This document shows, one piece after another, positions 18,767 through 27,200 of a stretch of 64,000 bases of DNA. The notes below the pieces were generated by a model, which made no database searches, was not told the origin of the DNA, and saw only the letters and a list, made by a program, of their open reading frames with translations. The position numbers were made by a program, and so were the translations under genes. The stretch is from an uncultured Eubacteriales bacterium (GTDB lineage Bacteria > Bacillota > Clostridia > Christensenellales > Aristaeellaceae): NCBI GenBank assembly GCA_900550955.1, contig URUF01000006.1:22856-86855 (forward strand), in the 5' to 3' direction. Each line of letters starts with the position of its first letter. Position 1 is the first letter of the stretch.

Positions 18767-18817
18767 CCAAAAAAACGCCCCAGCTTCAACACCCAACCTT
18801 CACATAACCGTCATGCA

Positions 18818-18846
18818 TTGGAAAGAAAGGCCCCTTACCATAAAAC
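18818..18846 (+). promoter_or_regulatory. Weak candidate promoter for the MacAB-type exporter operon
   Basis: TTGGAA and TAAAAC are separated by 17 bases, 38 bases before the first gene. The -10 is poor and the call is tentative. Confidence 0.3.
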
Positions 18847-18883
18847 GGTACGAAGCATTACCCCTGTGTAAGGAGGAACGTTC

Positions 18884-20503
18884 ATGAAAAAGCTGGTTAA
18901 GGTTTTGCTGGCGCTAATTTTGCTTGGCGCGGGCGGTTATTTTGGCTGGCGCTATTATCAGGCGCACAGCGTTGCGGCGGTGCAGGCCGTTTCGCAAAGC
19001 GCCTACACGGAATACGCCATCGGGCGCGGCAGCCTGTCCAAAACGGTTACGGGCACGGGTACCCTATCCATCAGCCAAACCGAGGATATCGCCCCCAATT
19101 ACGCCATAACCGTTACGCGGACGCTAGCGGACGTGGGCGATACGGTCGCGGCCGGCGACGCGCTTATGACCATCGATACCGACGCGCTAAGAACCGCGGC
19201 CGCCACCCTGGAAGCCGAGCTTGACGAAACCGAGAGCGAAATCACATCCATTACCTCCGGCTATTCCAGCACCGCCTATATAAGGATGCCCCAATACGCG
19301 CGCATCAAGGAGGTATACATTGAACCGGGCCAATATATCCAGGACGTAATGGCGGAGAAGGGCTGTATCGCGCTTGCGTCGCTGGACGGCTGGATGTACG
19401 TGGAAACCCCCGCGCAGGAGGGCATGGAAATCGGCTCTACGGTAAGCGTGCGGGTGGAACGCGCCACGCTGGAGGGCACGGTGCGCGGCCTGGAAAACGG
19501 CACGGCCACCATCACCTTCTCCGACGCCTACGGCGCGGAGGGGCAGGAGGTAACGCTTACCTACAACAAGCAAAGCCTAGGCGCCGCCGTGGCCCATATC
19601 CATATGCCCTACCGGCTCACTACCTCGGAAAAGGGCTATATCAGCGCCGTATATATGCAGCCCAACGACCGCAAGTGGGAAAACAACCGCATATGTTACC
19701 TGATCAACGTCCCCGTAAGCGACGATTACGCCGCCCTTTGCGCCACGCGTGACAAGCAGGCCGCGCGCCTGGCGGAGATGAAGGCGCTTATGGCCAGCGG
19801 CTGCATCTGCGCGCCCGAGGACGGCATCGTAGCCTCTATCGCGCAGGCGTCCGTTAACGAGCAGGCCGCCGGCACGGTGCTTGCCTCCCTCTATGTGAGC
19901 GAGGAAAAGGAAATGGTCGTAACCGTTGACGAGCTGGACATTATTAACGTGCAGCCAGGCCAGGATGTGGAAATCGCCATGGACGCCATCACGGATAAAA
20001 CCTATTCCGGCAAGGTAAGCAAGGTAAGCCAGATTGGCACGGCCACTAGCGGCGTAACCGTGTACGACGTAACCTTGAGCGTTGAAGGCGACAGCCAGCT
20101 GAAGCTTGGCATGAACGGCACGGCCACCATCCGCATTCAGGAGGTAACGGACGTGCTGCTGGCGCCCATCACGGCGCTCAACAGCTCGCGCGGCAGCAGC
20201 TATGTGTGGCTGAAAAGCAGCGACGCGCAAACAGACGAGCCGGGCCTGCGCGTGGAGGTTGAAACCGGCCTGAGCGACGAAAACTATGTCGAAATCCTAA
20301 GCGGCCTAAGCGAGGGCGACGTGGTGCTCATCACCCGCGAGGCCAGCGTTTCCACCAGCAGCCGCGATGAGAAAATGGACGGCGGCATGCTGTTTGACAT
20401 GGGCGGCGGCTTGCCCGGGGCCGGCGGAAACCCCGGCGGCAACGGCGGCGGGGCTCCCAGCGGCAATCCGGGCGGCAACGGCGGCGGCCGCCGCGGCAAC
20501 TAA
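18884..20503 (+). CDS. MacA/HlyD-type periplasmic adaptor-like subunit of an ABC exporter
   Basis: Membrane-fusion-type protein of 539 residues. It has an N-terminal membrane anchor (about 5-22), an HlyD-like biotinyl/lipoyl half-motif after residue 45, a middle domain and a C-terminal beta domain. The last 45 residues are an unusual Gly/Asn/Pro-rich tail with repeated GGNGGG-like units. In monoderm bacteria such adaptors partner a MacB permease to export peptides or lipids. The helical hairpin normally contacting an outer-membrane channel is short, as expected without an outer membrane. AGGAGG lies six bases from the ATG, and the ATPase and permease genes follow directly. Confidence 0.87.
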   Translation: MKKLVKVLLALILLGAGGYFGWRYYQAHSVAAVQAVSQSAYTEYAIGRGSLSKTVTGTGTLSISQTEDIAPNYAITVTRTLADVGDTVAAGDALMTIDTDALRTAAATLEAELDETESEITSITSGYSSTAYIRMPQYARIKEVYIEPGQYIQDVMAEKGCIALASLDGWMYVETPAQEGMEIGSTVSVRVERATLEGTVRGLENGTATITFSDAYGAEGQEVTLTYNKQSLGAAVAHIHMPYRLTTSEKGYISAVYMQPNDRKWENNRICYLINVPVSDDYAALCATRDKQAARLAEMKALMASGCICAPEDGIVASIAQASVNEQAAGTVLASLYVSEEKEMVVTVDELDIINVQPGQDVEIAMDAITDKTYSGKVSKVSQIGTATSGVTVYDVTLSVEGDSQLKLGMNGTATIRIQEVTDVLLAPITALNSSRGSSYVWLKSSDAQTDEPGLRVEVETGLSDENYVEILSGLSEGDVVLITREASVSTSSRDEKMDGGMLFDMGGGLPGAGGNPGGNGGGAPSGNPGGNGGGRRGN

Positions 20504-20518
20504 GGGGGGGCGCAGGGC

Positions 20519-21217
20519 ATGATTGATATGACGGACGTGGTGAAGCGCTATACCCTTGGCGGCGAAACCATCTACGCGCTCAACCATATTTCGCTGCATG
20601 TGGACGAGGGGGAGTATGTAGCCATCATCGGCCCCTCCGGCAGCGGCAAAAGCACGCTGATGAACATTATCGGCTGCCTGGATGTGGCGGATGGGGGCAG
20701 CTATCTGCTAAACGGCAAGCCCATTCAAAAATACCGCGAGCGCCAGCTCGCCCACATCCGCAACCAGCAAATCGGCTTCATCTTCCAAGGCTTTAACCTG
20801 CTAAGCAAGCTTTCCGCGCTGGAAAACGTGGAGCTGCCTATGATCTACCAGGGCGTGCGCGCAGGGGAACGCAGGCGGCTGGCCAAGGAGGCGCTGGAGC
20901 GCGTGGGCCTGGGCGCGCGCATGAAGCACCGGCCCGCGCAGCTGTCCGGCGGGCAGCAGCAGCGCTGCGCCATCGCGCGGGCCATCGCGGTAAAGCCCTC
21001 GCTGATTTTGGCCGACGAGCCCACCGGCAACCTGGATAAAAAGACCGGTCGGGAAATCCTGCAAATTTTCCGCGAGCTGCATGAAGCGGGCAATACCATC
21101 GTGCTCATCACGCATGATAACAAGGTGGCGCAGTGCGCCGGGCGCGTGATCCGCATTGAGGATGGGCATCTATATGAAAACCAGGAGGCGCCGCAGGATG
21201 ATTTACCAATCGTTTAA
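20519..21217 (+). CDS. ABC transporter ATP-binding protein (MacB/LolD type)
   Basis: ATPase of 232 residues powering the exporter. All motifs are intact: Walker A GPSGSGKST (39-47), Q-loop, the signature LSGGQQQR and Walker B ILADEPTGNLD followed by the H-loop ITHD. The C-terminal 15 residues overlap the start of the permease gene by 20 bases, which couples their translation. Confidence 0.95.
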   Translation: MIDMTDVVKRYTLGGETIYALNHISLHVDEGEYVAIIGPSGSGKSTLMNIIGCLDVADGGSYLLNGKPIQKYRERQLAHIRNQQIGFIFQGFNLLSKLSALENVELPMIYQGVRAGERRRLAKEALERVGLGARMKHRPAQLSGGQQQRCAIARAIAVKPSLILADEPTGNLDKKTGREILQIFRELHEAGNTIVLITHDNKVAQCAGRVIRIEDGHLYENQEAPQDDLPIV

Positions 21218-22385
21218 AATGGCGCTTAAAGCCATTGCCGGCAACAAAATGCGCTCCTTCCTGACCATCCTGGGCGTGGTCATCGGCGTGGTAGCCATCG
21301 TGGTGCTGGTAGCCATCGGCCAGGGGGCCAACAGCTCCGTGGTTTCCAGCATTGAGGGCATGGGCACCAACCTCATCAACGTATCCATCCGCGCGCGGCG
21401 TGTGAACCCTATCACCATGGACGGCTTAAACGAGCTGGCGCAAAGCCAGTACATCGCCCATGTGGCGCCCGTAGCCAACGTGAGCGGCACGGTTAAGGCG
21501 GGCGTGAACACCTATGACGACGGCAGCGTGCAGGGCACCGCGCCGGGCTACGACGAAATCCGCAACTGGACGGTGGCCGAGGGCCGCTTCCTAAAGCAGC
21601 CGGATATTGACAACCGCAGCTTTGTGGCCGTAATTGGCGCGGAGGCGGCCAACGAAATGTACGGCACCGCCCACGCCGTGGGCGAAACTTTCTCCCTAAA
21701 CGGCTACACCATCACCGTGGTGGGCGTTTTGGAAGCCGTGGGCTCCAGCGCGTCCGGCAGCAACGATAACCAAATCCTGATTCCCTACACCCTGGCGCAG
21801 CGCCTGTTCCAGCAAACGGGCATCTCCTCGTTCTATGTATCGGCCGCCTCATCGGAGGTGGTCGCGCAGGCGCAAAGCGAGGTGGAGCGCTATCTGGAAA
21901 AGGCGTTTGAAGGCTACAACACCTCCTCCTACGGCACGCAGTACAGCGTGTATAACCAAACCGAGATGCTCTCCACCCTGAGCGAAACCACCAGCACCCT
22001 TACGCTGATGCTGGGCGGCATTGCGGGCATCTCGCTGCTGGTGGGCGGCATTGGCATTATGAACATCATGCTGGTAAGCGTGAGCGAGCGCACGCGGGAA
22101 ATTGGCATCCGCAAGGCCATTGGCGCGGCGCGCGGCAATATCCTGATGCAGTTTTTGATCGAATCGCTGGTGGTGAGCCTGATGGGCGGGCTATTGGGGC
22201 TGCTGATATCCGTGGGCGCGGTACGCCTGCTGGGCCCGGTTTTGGATATGACGCTCGCCATACCGGTGAACGTGGCGTGGATGGCCATTGCCTTTTCGGT
22301 GTTCATCGGCGTGGTATTCGGCATGTATCCGGCCAACAAGGCCAGCAAGCTGCGCCCCATTGAGGCCCTGCATTACGAGGGCTAA
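21198..22385 (+). CDS. ABC transporter permease (MacB/FtsX type)
   Basis: Membrane subunit of 395 residues: one N-terminal helix (about 17-42), a large extracytoplasmic MacB-periplasmic-core domain (about 45-250) and three C-terminal helices with the FtsX-type ERTREIGIRKAIGA segment between the first two. The ATG has GGAGG eight bases upstream inside the ATPase gene. With the adaptor and ATPase it makes a complete mechanotransmission-type exporter; the cargo (antimicrobial, peptide or lipid) is unknown. Confidence 0.93.
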   Translation: MIYQSFKMALKAIAGNKMRSFLTILGVVIGVVAIVVLVAIGQGANSSVVSSIEGMGTNLINVSIRARRVNPITMDGLNELAQSQYIAHVAPVANVSGTVKAGVNTYDDGSVQGTAPGYDEIRNWTVAEGRFLKQPDIDNRSFVAVIGAEAANEMYGTAHAVGETFSLNGYTITVVGVLEAVGSSASGSNDNQILIPYTLAQRLFQQTGISSFYVSAASSEVVAQAQSEVERYLEKAFEGYNTSSYGTQYSVYNQTEMLSTLSETTSTLTLMLGGIAGISLLVGGIGIMNIMLVSVSERTREIGIRKAIGAARGNILMQFLIESLVVSLMGGLLGLLISVGAVRLLGPVLDMTLAIPVNVAWMAIAFSVFIGVVFGMYPANKASKLRPIEALHYEG

Positions 22386-22400
22386 GGTTTTAAAACACAC

Positions 22401-22430
22401 GCATGGAACCCCTTCGGGCCGCGCATGCTA
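22401..22430 (+). promoter_or_regulatory. Sigma-G-type promoter of gpr
   Basis: GCATG at 22401-22405 and CATGCTA at 22424-22430 are separated by 18 bases; both boxes match the forespore sigma-G consensus (GHATR, CATnHTA). The -10 lies inside the 5' part of the permease terminator, so the forespore transcript would contain only half of that hairpin. gpr is a sigma-G gene in Bacillus, which supports the call. Confidence 0.6.
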
Positions 22431-22461
22431 GTTCCGCAGGAACGGCAGCGCGGCCTTTTTT
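22417..22461 (+). terminator. Rho-independent terminator of the exporter operon
   Basis: An 8-base-pair stem (22417-22424 with 22448-22455) encloses a second small hairpin (GTTCC with GGAAC) and is followed by six T residues. Confidence 0.8.
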
Positions 22462-22489
22462 GCGCGCCGTGAAAGGATGGGAGCAGCAT

Positions 22490-23416
22490 ATGCGTGGGTT
22501 TCGGACGGATTTGGCTATGGAAACGCTCGGGCAGGGCGGCGCGGGGATAGAGGGCGTGCGGGTGAGCACGCACCGCATGGGCGGCATCACCCATACGCGT
22601 ATCCGCATTGAAAAACAAAGCGCGGCAGAGCTGCTGGGGCGGCAGCCGGGCGAATACATCACGCTGGAATATCACGACCTGCCCCGCTGCGACGCGCATA
22701 CCCGCGAGCTTCTGGCCCGCATGGTGGCGCAGGGCGTGCGCGGCCTTTTGCCTTCGGAGGGCGAGGTGCTGGTTGTTGGCCTGGGCAACCGCAACGTAAC
22801 CGCGGATGCGCTGGGCACCCGCGTGGTGGAGCGCATGCTGGTTACCCGCCACCTAAGGCAGGCCATGACGCGCGAGCTCAGGGGCAAGCTGCGCGGCGTA
22901 AGCGCCATTGCGCCGGGCGTGCTGGGCCTTACCGGCATTGAAACGGCGGAGCTGTGCCGCGGCCTGGTGCGCCATGTAAACCCCGCCGCCGTAATCGCCA
23001 TAGATGCGTTGGCCGCCTTTGAAAGCGAGCGCATCTGCACCACGGTACAAATCACCAACACGGGCATCGAGCCGGGCAGCGGCGTGGGCAACCACCGGCT
23101 GGGCCTTACGCAGGAAACGCTGGGCGTGCGGGTGATCGCCGTGGGCGTGCCCATGGTGGTATACGCCTCCACCATCGCCCGCGACGCCATGGCCCGCCTG
23201 ATCGACGCCTACGGCATCTTCCGCTCCGGGCACGAGGAGGCCGCGCAGCGGCTTTTGCGCCAGGTTTCCGAGGGCTTCCTGGGCGATATGGTGGTTACCC
23301 CGCGCGAGATCGACGAGCTTGTGCTCAACGTGGCGGATCTGCTCAGCGATGGGCTGAACCAGGCGTTGCAGCCCGCGGTCGACCGCGATACCCTGCATAT
23401 GTACATGCATGCGTAG
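22490..23416 (+). CDS. gpr: Germination protease GPR
   Basis: Aspartic-like protease made in the forespore as a zymogen; it degrades small acid-soluble spore proteins at germination. The 308-residue protein starts with MRGFRTDLAMET, the RTDLA block conserved at the N-terminus of GPR, so the pro-region is very short compared with Bacillus. The core contains VLVVGLGNRNVTADALG, TGIETAEL and the conserved NTGIEPGSGVGNHR segment. The start is set by GGGAG six bases upstream and by homology. It is followed by spoIIP as in Bacillus and preceded by a sigma-G-type promoter. Confidence 0.95.
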   Translation: MRGFRTDLAMETLGQGGAGIEGVRVSTHRMGGITHTRIRIEKQSAAELLGRQPGEYITLEYHDLPRCDAHTRELLARMVAQGVRGLLPSEGEVLVVGLGNRNVTADALGTRVVERMLVTRHLRQAMTRELRGKLRGVSAIAPGVLGLTGIETAELCRGLVRHVNPAAVIAIDALAAFESERICTTVQITNTGIEPGSGVGNHRLGLTQETLGVRVIAVGVPMVVYASTIARDAMARLIDAYGIFRSGHEEAAQRLLRQVSEGFLGDMVVTPREIDELVLNVADLLSDGLNQALQPAVDRDTLHMYMHA

Positions 23417-23445
23417 CATATACTGAAATGCGAACGGCATAAATT
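23416..23445 (+). promoter_or_regulatory. Sigma-E-type promoter of spoIIP
   Basis: GCATATA (23416-23422) and CATAAATT (23438-23445) are separated by 15 bases, matching the mother-cell sigma-E consensus (KMATATT, CATAcAnT) at nearly all positions. It lies in the short gpr-spoIIP gap, as expected for a sigma-E gene. Confidence 0.65.
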
Positions 23446-23465
23446 GTGGACAGGCGGTGAACGGG

Positions 23466-24473
23466 ATGAACGACAGGCAACAATTCATCCGGCAGGCGGC
23501 GGCGCTGCTGCTGGCGCTGCTGGTGGGCGCATACGCGGGCATGCTTATGCCGCGCGGCAATCAAGCGCCCCCTCCCGCGCCGCCGCCCGCGCCTGCGCAG
23601 GATTCCGACGCCGTACCCGCTTATGCCGCCTGGCTCATGGAGGACGATCATCTTTTGCTGGCGGGCGAAACGCCGGAAACCACAGCGGAGGCGCAGGAAG
23701 AAAACCTGTTTGCCATTTCGCCCGTATCCACGCCCGTACCCACGCCCGGGCCCAGCGCGGCACAGACGCCCGCGCCCACGGCCCAACCCGGCTTCGCCAT
23801 CGAGGTATTGGGGGCGCAAACCGCAGCGCCCCGCAAGCGGGTGCTCATTTACCACACGCACACCTACGAGGCCTATGAACCCACGAAGGACGATCCCTAC
23901 CAGCCTACCGAGCAATGGCGCACTGCGGACAGCGCGCACAATGTGGTGCGCGTTGGCGAGGAGCTTGCGGGCCTGCTGCGCGGGCTGGGCGTGGAGGTTG
24001 TGCACGATGTAACGGCCTTTGAGCCGCCCAACCTGGGCAGCGCCTATACCCGTTCGCTTGAAATGCTTACAAAGCGCATCCAAACGGGCGAGCGCTATGA
24101 TTTGTATATCGATTTGCACCGCGACGCCTACGCCGCCTCCTACACCGGTCCCAATACCGTAGCCATTGGCGGCGTGGAAGCCGCCAAGCTGATGCTGCTC
24201 ATCGGCAAGGGGGACGGGCAGACCGGCCAGGGCTTTGATGAAAAACCAAACTGGCAGGGAAACCTTTCCATTGCCCAAACCATTACCGACGCGCTGAACG
24301 CGCAGGGCGCGGGCCTGTGCAGGGACGTATGCGTCAAAAGCGGCCGGTTCAACCAGCATGTTTCGCTTGGCTGCGTGCTGATTGAGGCCGGGAATAACCA
24401 TAACACGCTAAAAGAGGTGCTTGCCGCCATGCCCTACCTGGCCGACGCCATCGCCCAGTACCTTTGCCAGTAA
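23466..24473 (+). CDS. spoIIP: Stage II sporulation protein P (SpoIIP)
   Basis: Peptidoglycan amidase and endopeptidase that works with SpoIID and SpoIIM to dissolve septal wall during engulfment. The 335-residue protein has an N-terminal membrane anchor (about 10-30), a Pro-rich linker (about 35-110) and the SpoIIP amidase domain from about residue 120. The motifs VLIYHTHTYEAY (catalytic His and Glu), YIDLHRDA and LIEAGNNHNT are intact. The ATG at 23466 is preferred over a GTG nine bases upstream because the predicted sigma-E start point is only a few bases before that GTG. Confidence 0.95.
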   Translation: MNDRQQFIRQAAALLLALLVGAYAGMLMPRGNQAPPPAPPPAPAQDSDAVPAYAAWLMEDDHLLLAGETPETTAEAQEENLFAISPVSTPVPTPGPSAAQTPAPTAQPGFAIEVLGAQTAAPRKRVLIYHTHTYEAYEPTKDDPYQPTEQWRTADSAHNVVRVGEELAGLLRGLGVEVVHDVTAFEPPNLGSAYTRSLEMLTKRIQTGERYDLYIDLHRDAYAASYTGPNTVAIGGVEAAKLMLLIGKGDGQTGQGFDEKPNWQGNLSIAQTITDALNAQGAGLCRDVCVKSGRFNQHVSLGCVLIEAGNNHNTLKEVLAAMPYLADAIAQYLCQ

Positions 24474-24498
24474 CCCTTCGCCATGCCCGCAGACGGAC

Positions 24499-24527
24499 TT
24501 GAAAAAGGCCGCTCTTGCGGGTATAAT
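24499..24527 (+). promoter_or_regulatory. Sigma-A promoter of murI
   Basis: TTGAAA and TATAAT are spaced by 17 bases. The predicted start point is only about ten bases before the coding region, leaving room for little more than the GGAGGT ribosome binding site at 24535-24540. Confidence 0.7.
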
Positions 24528-24542
24528 CGTGTGCGGAGGTGG

Positions 24543-25328
24543 ATGGCCTTGAACGATCGTCCGGTAGGCGTTTTTGACAGCGGGCTTGGCGGCATTAGCG
24601 TGCTGGGCGAGGCGCTGCGCGTCCTCCCGAAGGAAAACTTCGTCTATTTTGGCGATACCCAAAACATCCCCTATGGCGATAAGCCGCCTGAACTGGTATT
24701 CCGCTACACGCATCAGGCCGTGGACAGGCTGATCGCGCACGGCTGCAAAGCGATTGTGATCGCGTGCAACACGGCCACCAGCGTGGCCGCCGGCGCCCTG
24801 CGGCAGGAGCTTACCATGCCCATAATCGGCATGGAGCCCGCGCTCAAGCCCGCCTCGCTGCTGCCGGGCGGGGGGCAGGTGCTGGTAATGGCCACGCAGG
24901 TTACGCTGTCGCAGCCCAAATTTCAAAGCCTGATGGCGCTTTATGGCCGGGACGCTATTCCCCTGCCCTGCCCCGGGCTGATGGAATGCGTGGAGGCGGG
25001 CGAGCTGGAAGGCCCCCGTGTGGAAAAGGTGCTCGGCGCTTTGCTTGCGCCCTACCGGTGCGTGCCCATCAAGGCGGTGGTGCTGGGCTGCACGCATTAT
25101 CCCTTCCTGCGCAGGGCCATCGCGCGCTTCTTCGCGCCCGCAACGCCGCTGATCGACGGCAACCTGGGCACGGCCATGCAGCTTGGCCGCCGCCTGGCGC
25201 AGGAGGGGCTGGAAAGCCCCGGGCCCGGCGGCAGGGTAACGTTTCTTTCCTCCCTGGAGGGCGGGGAACCCGTCAGCCGCATGCAGCATATGCTGGAGCT
25301 GTGGCGCGCAACCGCGGGCGACGGCTGA
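24543..25328 (+). CDS. murI: Glutamate racemase
   Basis: Cytosolic cofactor-independent racemase supplying D-glutamate for peptidoglycan. The 261-residue protein has the N-terminal VGVFDSGLGG motif and both catalytic cysteines, C75 in ACNTAT and C183 in GCTHYPF. The ATG at 24543 is only two bases from GGAGGT; the TTG at 24549 has ideal spacing of eight bases and gives MNDRPVGVFDSG, so it may be the true start. A sigma-A promoter precedes it, separating it from the sporulation genes. Confidence 0.94.
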   Translation: MALNDRPVGVFDSGLGGISVLGEALRVLPKENFVYFGDTQNIPYGDKPPELVFRYTHQAVDRLIAHGCKAIVIACNTATSVAAGALRQELTMPIIGMEPALKPASLLPGGGQVLVMATQVTLSQPKFQSLMALYGRDAIPLPCPGLMECVEAGELEGPRVEKVLGALLAPYRCVPIKAVVLGCTHYPFLRRAIARFFAPATPLIDGNLGTAMQLGRRLAQEGLESPGPGGRVTFLSSLEGGEPVSRMQHMLELWRATAGDG

Positions 25329-25367
25329 ACAAAAGCCGCTGAAAACGCGGCGGATTGGGGTATGCAA

Positions 25368-26465
25368 ATGAAAAAGGTGATGCTTATCTTTGGCACCCGG
25401 CCCGAGGCAATTAAAATGTGCCCCCTGGTGCTGGAGCTGAAACGGCGTCCCGCGTTTGAAACGGTTGTGTGCGTAACCGGCCAGCACAGGCAAATGCTGG
25501 ACCAGATACTGAGCTGTTTCCACGTTGAGCCGGAATACGACCTGTGCATCATGCGTGAAAAGCAAACGCTGTTTGATGTGACCATCGCCATTTTGGAGGG
25601 GCTCAGGCGCATTTTGGAAAGCGAGCGGCCCGATGTGGTGCTGGTGCACGGGGACACCTCCACCGCCTTTGTGGCCGCGCTGGCCTGCTTTTATATGCAG
25701 ATTCCCGTGGGCCATGTGGAGGCGGGGCTGCGCACCTATAACCTGTATTCCCCCTTCCCGGAGGAATTTAACCGCCAGGCGGTGGATTTGATGGCAAGGT
25801 TCTATTTTGCGCCCACGGAAACAAGCCGTCAAAACCTTCTTAGGGAGGGCAAGCCGGACGCGCACGTACACGTGACCGGCAATACCGTGATTGACGCGCT
25901 GGAAACCACCGTGCGCGCCAATTACGCCCATCCCGAAATCGCCTGGGCCAAGGGCAGCCGGTTAATCCTGCTCACCGCGCACAGGCGCGAAAACCTGGGC
26001 GAGCCCATGCACGAAATGTTCCGCGCCATCCGCCGCATTGTGGATGAAACGCCGGATGTGAAGGTGCTTTATCCCGTGCACCTGAACCCGGCGGTGCGTG
26101 AAATGGCGCAGCGGTGCTTTGACGGGCAAAGCCGTATTCACATGATTGAACCGCTGGACGTGCTGGATTTCCACAACCTGATGGCCAACGCCTACCTTAT
26201 TATGACCGACAGCGGCGGCATCCAGGAGGAGGCCCCGGCCCTTGGCAAGCCCGTGCTTGTTATGCGCGACACCACCGAGCGCCCCGAGGGCGTAATGGCG
26301 GGCACGCTCAGGCTTGTGGGCACGGATGAAAGCACCATCTACGCCGCCGTGCGCGAGCTATTGACCGATCAGGCCGCCTATCATGAAATGGAGCATGCCG
26401 TCAACCCCTATGGCGACGGCCATGCCAGCCGCTACATTGCCGATATCCTGGAGCGGGAGCTGTAG
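25368..26465 (+). CDS. wecB: UDP-N-acetylglucosamine 2-epimerase (non-hydrolysing)
   Basis: Interconverts UDP-GlcNAc and UDP-ManNAc for teichoic acid or capsule synthesis (MnaA/WecB). The 365-residue protein has the N-terminal FGTRPEAIKM motif, VHGDTS, GHVEAGLRT, LTAHRREN and the C-terminal TDSGGIQEEAP nucleotide-binding block. A second ATG six bases upstream is possible, but GGGG is seven bases before the one used. It follows murI by 39 bases and is probably cotranscribed. WbpI, the epimerase of the wbp pathway encoded at 43-47 kb, belongs to the same family, so a role there is possible but unproved. Confidence 0.93.
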   Translation: MKKVMLIFGTRPEAIKMCPLVLELKRRPAFETVVCVTGQHRQMLDQILSCFHVEPEYDLCIMREKQTLFDVTIAILEGLRRILESERPDVVLVHGDTSTAFVAALACFYMQIPVGHVEAGLRTYNLYSPFPEEFNRQAVDLMARFYFAPTETSRQNLLREGKPDAHVHVTGNTVIDALETTVRANYAHPEIAWAKGSRLILLTAHRRENLGEPMHEMFRAIRRIVDETPDVKVLYPVHLNPAVREMAQRCFDGQSRIHMIEPLDVLDFHNLMANAYLIMTDSGGIQEEAPALGKPVLVMRDTTERPEGVMAGTLRLVGTDESTIYAAVRELLTDQAAYHEMEHAVNPYGDGHASRYIADILEREL

Positions 26466-26466
26466 C

Positions 26467-26817
26467 CTAGCGCCTTAGGGCGCGCATGCCCCACAGCGCC
26501 AGCGCGCTTAGGCCGCACCAGGCCAGGGTGTAGGGCGCGCAAATCTGGCCGCGGATATTCAGCGGCGCGCGCCGGTAGTCCCAAATTTGATACCTGCGGT
26601 TAAACAGCAGGCCAAACGCGTACTCCACGCCGGTGATGCAAAGGCCGCCCAACAGCGCCTGCCGCCACAGGGGGCGGCCTTTTTGTATGCGCTGAAGCGC
26701 ATGCAGCATGCTTAGCGATATCCCGCCTGCCAGCGCCATAGCGGGATGGGTGCGCCCCCGCCAGCCGATCTCGATCATAGGATAAAGCAGGGAACCTGTC
26801 AAAAACGCGTAGGGCAT
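26467..26817 (-). CDS. Small membrane protein of the CmpB-like putative ABC transporter family
   Basis: Hydrophobic protein of 116 residues with about three membrane segments. The segment GLLFNRRYQIWDYRRAPLN and the following LNIRGQIC block fit the pattern of PF06541 (putative ABC transporter type IV, CmpB), a poorly characterised family of Firmicutes. AGGGAG lies eight bases before the ATG. It converges with the epimerase gene with a one-base gap. The function is unknown. Confidence 0.7.
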   Translation of the reverse strand: MPYAFLTGSLLYPMIEIGWRGRTHPAMALAGGISLSMLHALQRIQKGRPLWRQALLGGLCITGVEYAFGLLFNRRYQIWDYRRAPLNIRGQICAPYTLAWCGLSALALWGMRALRR

Positions 26818-26833
26818 ATGGATACTCCCTTTC

Positions 26834-26860
26834 CCGCGCGGGCTATTGGCCGCCGCGTCC
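26834..26860 (+). repeat. 27-bp direct repeat, copy 1
   Basis: Identical over 27 bases to 27065-27091. It begins 16 bases upstream of the CmpB-like gene start and marks the left edge of the hairpin-rich element. Confidence 0.85.
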
Positions 26861-26868
26861 GAGCGTCG

Positions 26869-27038
26869 AAAAAGTCCGCCTGCGGCGGTCTTTTCCGCCG
26901 AAGAAGCGCCGTTTGCCTACTCGCCTAAGGCTTGCCGGGCGGCAAACGGCGTAAGGAAACCTTGCTGCGCAAGGCTTCCGAAGCCGGCGCGCATGTCGCC
27001 AGCTTCGGATTGCACTTGGAGGGCCCGGGCCCTCCAAG
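26869..27038. repeat. Tandem array of five inverted repeats in an intergenic region
   Basis: Five consecutive stem-loops: 26870-26880 with 26884-26894 (10 of 11 pairs), 26907-26917 with 26941-26951 (11 perfect pairs), 26960-26965 with 26969-26974, 26977-26984 with 27002-27009 (8 perfect pairs) and a perfect 24-base palindrome 27015-27038. No ribosome binding site and no plausible protein were found on either strand. The block lies between the two 27-bp direct repeats in the 383-base gap between the CmpB-like gene and the glycosyltransferase. Confidence 0.75.
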
Positions 27039-27066
27039 CCTCCCAGGGGGATATCGATAGGCTGCC
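27028..27066 (-). repeat. Dispersed repeat segment, copy A
   Basis: On the minus strand this segment matches 63931-63971 over about 40 bases with a few substitutions and a one-base indel. The shared core ends in GGGAGGCTTGGAGGGCC. It suggests a repeat family of this genome. Confidence 0.7.
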
Positions 27067-27091
27067 GCGCGGGCTATTGGCCGCCGCGTCC
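27065..27091 (+). repeat. 27-bp direct repeat, copy 2
   Basis: Exact second copy of 26834-26860, 231 bases away, at the right edge of the hairpin-rich element. Confidence 0.85.
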
Positions 27092-27130
27092 CCTTTAGCA
27101 TGCCCACCCTCGCGCGGCCCATACCATCCA

Positions 27131-27159
27131 TTGCATTTCGACAGTATCTGCGCTATACT
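27131..27159 (+). promoter_or_regulatory. Sigma-A promoter of the glycosyltransferase gene
   Basis: TTGCAT and TATACT are separated by 17 bases, about 42 bases upstream of the start. A second GTATAC-rich segment follows. Confidence 0.65.
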
Positions 27160-27200
27160 GTGAAAGTATACTGATTATACCTTTAGGGGGTGCCCGGCGC

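Noticed and set aside
20400..20503. GGC-rich repeats as a CRISPR-like or tandem DNA repeat
   Set aside because: They simply encode the Gly/Asn/Pro-rich tail of the adaptor protein; no spacer structure is seen.
24408..25931. 507-codon open frame on the minus strand opposite murI and the epimerase
   Set aside because: It lies opposite two well-supported genes, has no RBS and its translation is rich in His, Gln and Arg with no domain; high GC opens such frames by chance.
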